A DNA stretch of 13,446 nucleotides. It comes from DATKPC01 sp035524275 (GTDB lineage: Bacteria > Pseudomonadota > Gammaproteobacteria > Burkholderiales > Burkholderiaceae_F). The notes below the pieces were generated by a model that was not told the DNA's origin, did no database searches, and saw nothing but the letters and a program-made list of their open reading frames with translations. How positions within the stretch are numbered: the stretch's first letter is position 1; every line of letters starts with the position of its first letter. The stretch covers positions 1 to 13,446 of the forward strand of contig DATKPC010000058.1 of assembly GCA_035524275.1 (NCBI GenBank). Direction: 5' to 3'. Shown here in pieces: positions 9,325 to 13,446 of this stretch. A program made the translations under genes and the position numbers.

Positions 9325-9975
9325 CACGTTTCCCGGGGCTTCGAAGCCGACGCGCTTGTGCGATCCGTCGCAATACGGCTTGTTGGCCGACTGGCCGCAA
9401 CGGCATAGCCAGGCCTCGGTGGCGCGCGCGATCGTGCGCCCGGTGCCGCTGACGATTTCCAGCGACCCCTTGACGTGCAGCGGCCCGTTCGCGAGCTGCT
9501 CGATCGCGACAGGGCCGTCGCGCCGCGCCGGCGCCGCGCCCGCAGCGGACTTCGGCTCCGGCTCGCCCGTGGCGGTGAAGCCGCCCTCGTGGTGACGCGT
9601 GTCGCAGTACGGCTTGTTGTTCGACAGCCCGCAGCGACAGAGCGTCGCCCGGAACCCCTCGTCCTTGCCGTCGATGGCGAGCGGCGCATGAAACGCCAGC
9701 GGCCCGTTCTCGCGGATGCGCACCGTATTGACGACCGGCGCCGGTTCCGCATCGACGCCGCTGCGCGCCTCATAGCGGATCGCCCCCGACGGGCAGTTGT
9801 GTGCCAGCTCGCGCACTTCGTCGACCGTCGCCGCGTCCGGATGGATCCACTCCCCCTCGACGTTCGGCACGAACACGTCCGGCCGTCCCAGCACGCAGCC
9901 GCGCGAGTGGATGCAGCGGGCACCTTCGAAAACAATCGTGATGTTCTTGCCGACAACCCGCTCCACGTCGCTCAT
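9316..9975 (-). CDS. Iron-sulfur protein: Fer4_19 domain plus two CDGSH domains
   Basis: The 219-residue cytoplasmic protein should carry up to three iron-sulfur clusters. The N-terminal part (about 8-70) is the divergent 4Fe-4S mono-cluster domain, with Cys21, Cys27 and Cys61 in RCIHSRGC and NCPSGAI. Two CDGSH modules follow: CRCGLSNNKPYCDTRH (Cys113, Cys115, Cys124, His128) and CRCGQSANKPYCDGSH (Cys191, Cys193, Cys202, His206). All three-Cys-one-His ligands for 2Fe-2S clusters are present in both. An alanine/proline-rich linker (about 137-153) separates them. The frame is open further upstream, but ATG at 9975-9973 gives a clean N-terminus and follows CTCCC on the plus strand (GGGAG at 9986-9982) by six bases. 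It lies 34 bases downstream of the decarboxylase on the same strand and is probably co-transcribed. The family is thought to act in electron transfer or cluster handling; a specific partner is not evident. Confidence 0.93.
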   Translation of the reverse strand: MSDVERVVGKNITIVFEGARCIHSRGCVLGRPDVFVPNVEGEWIHPDAATVDEVRELAHNCPSGAIRYEARSGVDAEPAPVVNTVRIRENGPLAFHAPLAIDGKDEGFRATLCRCGLSNNKPYCDTRHHEGGFTATGEPEPKSAAGAAPARRDGPVAIEQLANGPLHVKGSLEIVSGTGRTIARATEAWLCRCGQSANKPYCDGSHKRVGFEAPGNVRG

Positions 9976-10009
9976 CGTCCGCTCCCGTTTCGTGCCTGAT
10001 CCGCCGCTC

Positions 10010-10753
10010 TCACTTCGCGGCGAGATAGTCATGCACCACTTCCCCCATCCCCAGCGTGAGATCGGCAACGAAATGCAGCGCCGACACCACTTCCAGCACC
10101 GGCAACCTGGCGACATCCGCGATCACGTGCTGATGAAGCTGCAAGGCGGCCGGCGCGGTCCACGCCCCCTTCAACGTCACGTCTTCCAGCTGGTAGCGCA
10201 CCAGTTCCAGGATCCGCGGCGACCCGTCGACGTGCGGGATGATCTTCAGCAGGAAATTCGGTGCCGACAAGGCCTTCATCACGACCGCGCGGTCGGCTTC
10301 GCGATGCTTGTACCCCATCGTCCCCGACGCGCACAGTCGGCTGCCGTAGTGCAGCGTCGCGACGATGACATCGCCTTCGTGGACGATCTTCGGACTGGCG
10401 AGCTTCTTCGGGAATCCCCAGATCTCGCGCCCGCCGGCGATCGGCGCGTCGTCGTCCAGGTACATCGAATGGACGTAGACGCCGGCCTGGTCGCCGAAGC
10501 GCACCGGAATGACCTGCCCGGATTCGGTGTAGTCGCCGAACCCGGTGGAGTCCGGCATCCGGATGAACTCGTACTTCACGATCGGCTCGGCAACCTGCAA
10601 CGGTTCCGGCACGACGGCGGCCAGCGCGGCCGGATCCGTCCGGTAGCTGATGATCACGTACTCCCGATTGACGAAGCGGTAAGGCGCCCGCGGGTACGAC
10701 GGATTCGTCAGCGGCATCGCGAACGCGGTTTCCCGCACCTGGTCGATCTTCAT
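10010..10753 (-). CDS. adc: Acetoacetate decarboxylase
   Basis: The 247-residue protein should convert acetoacetate to acetone and CO2 through a lysine Schiff base. The active-site motif EIWGFPKK is complete, with the Schiff-base lysine expected at Lys116 and its pKa-lowering neighbour at Lys117 (Lys115/116 in the Clostridium enzyme). Other pocket residues line up with the same one-residue shift: Arg30, Glu62 and Glu77. The length is normal for the family. A longer frame begins at 10813, but ATG at 10753 matches the usual MK...AFAMPLT N-terminus, and the 20 extra residues resemble translated leader. No CoA-transferase or thiolase gene is nearby, so the source of acetoacetate is not shown. Family relatives lacking this exact pocket do other chemistry, but the conserved residues here favour true decarboxylase activity. 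Confidence 0.92.
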   Translation of the reverse strand: MKIDQVRETAFAMPLTNPSYPRAPYRFVNREYVIISYRTDPAALAAVVPEPLQVAEPIVKYEFIRMPDSTGFGDYTESGQVIPVRFGDQAGVYVHSMYLDDDAPIAGGREIWGFPKKLASPKIVHEGDVIVATLHYGSRLCASGTMGYKHREADRAVVMKALSAPNFLLKIIPHVDGSPRILELVRYQLEDVTLKGAWTAPAALQLHQHVIADVARLPVLEVVSALHFVADLTLGMGEVVHDYLAAK

Positions 10754-10936
10754 CGTGGTCTCGTCGATGCCGACAGCGTCGGCAGGGTTTAAGATGAAAA
10801 CTGCTCGGCCCATGATAGCTTCGTGAACCCACGCCGACAGGCCGCATGACGCACTTCGGGAAGACGCGCGTTCTCGTCATCCCGGGGACACAGGGATGTC
10901 GCGCATCACGAAGAGCATCTCGATGAATTAGCGACG
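10754..10936. promoter_or_regulatory. Divergent intergenic region between adc and the kinase/ATPase gene
   Basis: For the minus strand, TATCAT (10817-10812) is a reasonable -10 element about 60 bases before the adc start, with only a weak -35 match (CTGTCG, 17-base spacing). An interrupted inverted repeat CATCCC/GGGATG (10878-10883 and 10893-10898, 9-base spacer) lies between the two genes and could be an operator or a weak hairpin. I see no convincing plus-strand promoter. A start-stop mini-frame ATG-AAT-TAG sits at 10923-10931, directly before the plus-strand gene. Confidence 0.3.
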
Positions 10937-12595
10937 ATGACGACGAGTCCGCAGCACGGCGCCGAGCCGGCGAACGGGGCAAGCCAAGCCGCGCACTGGC
11001 ATGCGCAACTCGTCGACGCGCTGCGAAGCCCCGCTGCCTATCCCGACCTGTGCGCTGATGTGGAATTGATCGAGACGCACATCTCGTCCGTGCTCCTCGC
11101 CGGGGCCTACGCCTACAAGTTGAAGAAGCCGGTCCATTACGGCTTCGTGGACTTTTCAACGCTCGAGAAGCGCAAGCGCTTCTGCCTGGAAGAACTGCGC
11201 CTCAACCGGCGCACCGCGCCGCAGCTTTATCTCGATGTCGTGCCGGTCACCGGCACGCTGGAGCGACCGCGTATCGGCGGCGACGGCCCGGTGCTGGAGT
11301 ATGCGGTGCGGATGCAGCGCTTCGGCAGCGAACAGCTGCTGGATCGCATGGCCAAGGCCGGGACGCTCGACCCTGCACTGATCGACGCCTTCGCCGAGCA
11401 GGTCGCCCATTTCCACGCGGCGATTCCGAAGGTTGCGCCGGACGCCGTCGAGGGTACGACCGGGGAGATCTGGCGCTGGGCGCACGAGAATTTCACGGAG
11501 CTGCGGCGCCACCGCCTGTTCGCGACCGACCGCGTGCGCCTCGAGAGCCTGGAAGACTGGACGCGACGCGAGTTCGAGGCGCGGCGCGTCGCGTTCGTCA
11601 CGCGGCGCCTGCAGGGCAGCGTGCGCGAATGCCATGGTGACCTGCACCTCGGCAATGTCGTTGTCCTCGACGGTCGGCCGGTCGCGTTCGATGGCATCGA
11701 GTTCAATCCGGCGCTGAGCGGCATCGACGTGATCAACGAGATCGCGTTCCCTTTCGCCGACCTCTTCGACCATGGGCTGCCGCGGCTGGCTTGGCGATTC
11801 CTGAATCGCTACCTGGAGGTGTCCGGCGACTACGCCGGGCTCGCGGTGCTGCGGTTCTACGCGGTCTACCGTGCCATGGTCCGCGCCAAGGTCGCGCGCC
11901 TGCGCGCCGACGGCCCGCACGAGCACGGCGACACACGCCCGGTGGAGGACGCCGAATACCATCGGCAGGTTGCACTGGCGCAGGCGCTGTCGGTCGTGCC
12001 GAGACCGGTCGTCGTCGTCATGACGGGCCTTCCGGCGTCCGGCAAGAGCACGGTCGCCGAGCATCTCGCCGAGGAGATCGGCGCCGTCCGGATTCGCTCC
12101 GACGTCGAGCGCAAGCGCCTTTACGGCGTGCCGTCCCGCGAGCATCCGGTGACGGCCTACGAAGGAGGTCTCTACGGCGCGGAGGCGACGCGGCGAACGT
12201 ACGAGCGCCTCGCGACGCTTGCGTTCGACGTGGTGGCGGCCGGCTACCCGGTGGTCGTCGATGCCAGTTTTTCGCGGCGCGACGAGCGCGCCGCCTTCCT
12301 GGACCTGGCAGGGCGGCTGGACGCGGCGTTCTTCATCGTCGAATGCACGGCACCCGTCGAGACGCTGCGCGAGCGGATCACGCGCCGGTCGGAGGCCGGA
12401 TCCGACGTTTCCGACGCCACGTTGCCGGTGCTGGAGCGACGCCTCTCGGAGACCGAGCCATTGGGCCCCGAGGAGCAGTGCTTTGCCTGGCACGTCGCGA
12501 CGGATGCGGACCCGACGGCCGTGGCCGAGCGCTGCGCGGACCTCGCTCAGCGGTGGGATTTCCTCGCGCGGCGCGGTAGCGGGGCGCCGGATTGA
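10937..12595 (+). CDS. Fusion of aminoglycoside-phosphotransferase-like kinase and P-loop AAA/zeta-like ATPase
   Basis: The 552-residue protein joins two nucleotide-using domains. The N-terminal half (about 45-345) is an APH-type kinase fold. It has KLKKPV (61-66) at the ATP-binding lysine region, the catalytic loop HGDLHLGN (233-240, Asp235) and the metal-binding Asp252 in AFDGIEF. The C-terminal half (about 357-540) is a P-loop kinase-like domain with Walker A GLPASGKST (364-372), RSDVERKRLYG (387-397) and VVDASFSRRDER (440-451), which resembles the lid and base-recognition region of small-molecule kinases. This two-domain order is a widespread bacterial family (COG2187 plus COG0645) with no settled substrate. 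It should not be read as an antibiotic-resistance gene. No Shine-Dalgarno sequence precedes ATG 10937, and the first 40 or so residues are low in conservation signals, so the start is the least certain part. Confidence 0.88.
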   Translation: MTTSPQHGAEPANGASQAAHWHAQLVDALRSPAAYPDLCADVELIETHISSVLLAGAYAYKLKKPVHYGFVDFSTLEKRKRFCLEELRLNRRTAPQLYLDVVPVTGTLERPRIGGDGPVLEYAVRMQRFGSEQLLDRMAKAGTLDPALIDAFAEQVAHFHAAIPKVAPDAVEGTTGEIWRWAHENFTELRRHRLFATDRVRLESLEDWTRREFEARRVAFVTRRLQGSVRECHGDLHLGNVVVLDGRPVAFDGIEFNPALSGIDVINEIAFPFADLFDHGLPRLAWRFLNRYLEVSGDYAGLAVLRFYAVYRAMVRAKVARLRADGPHEHGDTRPVEDAEYHRQVALAQALSVVPRPVVVVMTGLPASGKSTVAEHLAEEIGAVRIRSDVERKRLYGVPSREHPVTAYEGGLYGAEATRRTYERLATLAFDVVAAGYPVVVDASFSRRDERAAFLDLAGRLDAAFFIVECTAPVETLRERITRRSEAGSDVSDATLPVLERRLSETEPLGPEEQCFAWHVATDADPTAVAERCADLAQRWDFLARRGSGAPD

Positions 12596-12630
12596 GCCCG
12601 GATTGAGCCGAATTGCGCTCGAATTGGGGC
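12587..12630 (+). repeat. 11-bp direct repeats across the kinase stop codon
   Basis: CCGGATTGAGC occurs twice in perfect tandem (12587-12597 and 12598-12608). It is followed at the same 11-base period by two degenerate units that share CGAATTG (12609-12619 and 12620-12630). The first copy contains the stop TGA at 12593-12595. The rest of the 12596-12708 gap shows no gene. Confidence 0.75.
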
Positions 12631-12708
12631 AGGATCGCGCGATTTCGGGGCGAGGCTCGGCCTGCGCGGCGGATAGGCGGGCCCAATGGCGCTGTCCGCA
12701 ACGTGGTG

Positions 12709-12714
12709 TAGAAT
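12709..12714 (+). promoter_or_regulatory. -10 element of the tRNA-Arg promoter
   Basis: TAGAAT lies nine bases before the mature tRNA start, so transcription would begin a few bases ahead of it. The region between the -10 and the tRNA is GC-rich (TCGCGGTTCGCG), as is usual for stringently controlled stable-RNA promoters. No good -35 hexamer is visible at 16-18 bases upstream, which lowers confidence. Confidence 0.45.
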
Positions 12715-12723
12715 TCGCGGTTC

Positions 12724-12800
12724 GCGCCCGTAGCTCAGTTGGATAGAGTACTTGGCTACGAACCAAGGGGTCGTGGGTTCGAATCCTGCCGGGCGCGCCA
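12724..12800 (+). tRNA. tRNA-Arg (anticodon ACG)
   Basis: The 77-base gene folds as a complete cloverleaf. The acceptor arms are GCGCCCG (12724-12730) and CGGGCGC (12790-12796), with discriminator G and encoded CCA at 12798-12800. The D-arm contains GCTCAGTTGGATAGAG. The anticodon stem CTTGG/CCAAG (12751-12755, 12763-12767) encloses the loop CTACGAA, with anticodon ACG at 12758-12760, which reads CGU/CGC/CGA after A34 is converted to inosine. The T-arm has GTGGG-TTCGAAT-CCTGC, in which two adjacent pairs are U-G/G-U wobbles. The gene is the probable integration target of the element to its right. Confidence 0.97.
12756..12800. other. Probable attachment-site region in the 3' half of tRNA-Arg
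   Basis: The recombinase gene abuts the 3' side of this tRNA and reads into it, which is the arrangement left by integration at a tRNA 3' end. The crossover core is therefore expected within this stretch or shortly after it. The second copy would lie at the far end of the element, outside the window, so the core cannot be delimited. Confidence 0.4.
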
Positions 12801-13446
12801 TTCACGCATAAAAGCGGGCACTTCGGTGCCCGCTTTCCTTCCTGCCACCGCCGCGAGCAGCGCTTCATTGCTTCCGCTGATCGTCGCGGTATCGTCGACA
12901 ACGCGAACCTCGGTCACGAGGGCGGCCAAGTAGTCCTTTGCAAACGTTGACGTCCGGTCTGCCAGCTTGGCACGAATGACCTTGCTGAAAGCCTCGACCT
13001 GCGCCGGCTGGATCCGCACCGCCGGAGCGGCCTGGCGCCGGCGCAGTCCGGCCATTTCTACGAGCACGCCCTCCCGCGCCGCCTTGGCCTGCTGGACCCG
13101 CCGCTGGAAGGTCTCATCCAGGTCGACGACGCCGGATTCGAGCGCTTCGTACAGCCGATTAAGGCGATCCTCGGTGCGCTTCAGTTCGGCTTGAAGGCGT
13201 GAAACCTTTTCGCGGTCTGATGCTTTCCGCTGCTCCGAAACACGGGCGGCCTCGGCCAACATCAACGCCAGCCGTCTAGGAGTGAAGGCCCGGTCCGCCA
13301 GCTGCCCGAGCACGAGACTATCCAGCTTCTCCATCGGGATGTTCCGGCTTGTACACCTCGCGTCGCCCTTGTTATGGCGGGTCGTGCATTTGTAGTAACG
13401 GTAGCGCCCGCTCTTTCCAGTCGCCAACGTCATACCTGCCCCGCAG
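12756..13446 (-). CDS. Large serine recombinase, C-terminal part (5' end outside window)
   Basis: The frame is open through the right edge (residues C-G-A-G precede the Met at 13433) and ends at TAG 12758-12756. About 229 C-terminal residues are visible. They include the recombinase zinc-ribbon: CGAG at the window edge, then GKSGRYRYYKC and DARC. A long coiled-coil of the type large serine integrases use to control synapsis and excision follows (about residues 65-135 from Met 13433), then a final domain ending VPAFMREW. The N-terminal catalytic domain with the active serine is not in view, so activity cannot be judged. The last 14 codons lie inside tRNA-Arg and the preceding ones cross its terminator. 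The base composition is visibly less GC-rich than in the neighbouring genes, consistent with transfer. It probably belongs to an integrated element that extends to the right. Confidence 0.85.
   Translation of the reverse strand, partial: CGAGMTLATGKSGRYRYYKCTTRHNKGDARCTSRNIPMEKLDSLVLGQLADRAFTPRRLALMLAEAARVSEQRKASDREKVSRLQAELKRTEDRLNRLYEALESGVVDLDETFQRRVQQAKAAREGVLVEMAGLRRRQAAPAVRIQPAQVEAFSKVIRAKLADRTSTFAKDYLAALVTEVRVVDDTATISGSNEALLAAVAGRKAGTEVPAFMREWRARQDSNPRPLGS
12811..12836 (+). terminator. Rho-independent-type hairpin after tRNA-Arg
   Basis: AAAGCGGGCAC (12811-12821), loop TTCG, and GTGCCCGCTTT (12826-12836) make a perfect 11-base-pair stem with a stable tetraloop, starting 10 bases after the tRNA CCA. 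The arm ends in TTT and continues CCTTCCT, so the U-run is short. Because the stem begins with AAA, it could also act on transcripts coming from the right. It also lies inside the recombinase reading frame on the other strand. Confidence 0.88.

Noticed and set aside
9976..10116. Upstream extension of the CDGSH protein frame
   Set aside because: It overlaps the 3' end of the decarboxylase and encodes a Cys/Trp-rich shadow; ATG at 9975 has a good ribosome-binding site.
10937..12595. Possible antibiotic-resistance phosphotransferase
   Set aside because: The APH fold here belongs to the widespread chromosomal kinase/ATPase fusion family; nothing indicates aminoglycoside specificity.
11156..12901. 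A 581-residue minus-strand open frame opposite the kinase/ATPase and tRNA
   Set aside because: It runs antisense through the tRNA and two P-loop/kinase motifs and has no family features.
12967..12986. A TTGGCACG...TTGCT string resembling a sigma-54 promoter
   Set aside because: The gap between TGGCAC and TTGC is 8 bases instead of 5, and it lies inside the recombinase coding sequence.

Overview
The window looks like chromosomal DNA from a high-GC proteobacterium, most likely a beta- or gamma-proteobacterium. The reasons are the strong G/C bias at third codon positions, the Shine-Dalgarno spacing, the bacterial-type tRNA-Arg with encoded CCA, and the kinds of genes present. The placement is an inference from composition and gene content, not from a marker gene.

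Layout. Positions 1-104 hold the 3' end of an unrecognised gene. After a 228-base gap comes a compact plus-strand operon (333-8883) for taking up and splitting galactosides. It encodes a MalK/UgpC-type ABC ATPase, a GH42 beta-galactosidase, a periplasmic sugar-binding protein, two MalF/MalG-type permeases and a GH36 alpha-galactosidase. Neither hydrolase has a signal peptide, so the picture is import of intact galacto-oligosaccharides followed by cytoplasmic removal of alpha- and beta-linked galactose. A glutaredoxin-fold protein with no cysteine at all follows only 14 bases later (8898-9275).

Facing these genes on the minus strand are an acetoacetate decarboxylase (10010-10753) and, downstream of it, a three-cluster iron-sulfur protein made of a Fer4_19 domain and two CDGSH domains (9316-9975). 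Divergent from them is a fusion of an aminoglycoside-phosphotransferase-like kinase and a P-loop ATPase (10937-12595).

The right end is a tRNA-Arg(ACG) gene with a near-perfect terminator hairpin. Just beyond it is the C-terminal part of a large serine recombinase on the minus strand, whose 5' part lies outside the window. Its reading frame runs through the terminator and into the tRNA and stops in the anticodon loop. This suggests a mobile element integrated at this tRNA and extending rightward out of view.

Most of the window is recognisable metabolism. The points most worth a second look are the recombinase/terminator/tRNA overlap, the cysteine-free glutaredoxin homologue, and a 12-bp in-frame repeat inside the alpha-galactosidase gene. 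I did not find a clearly new multi-gene defence or signalling system.
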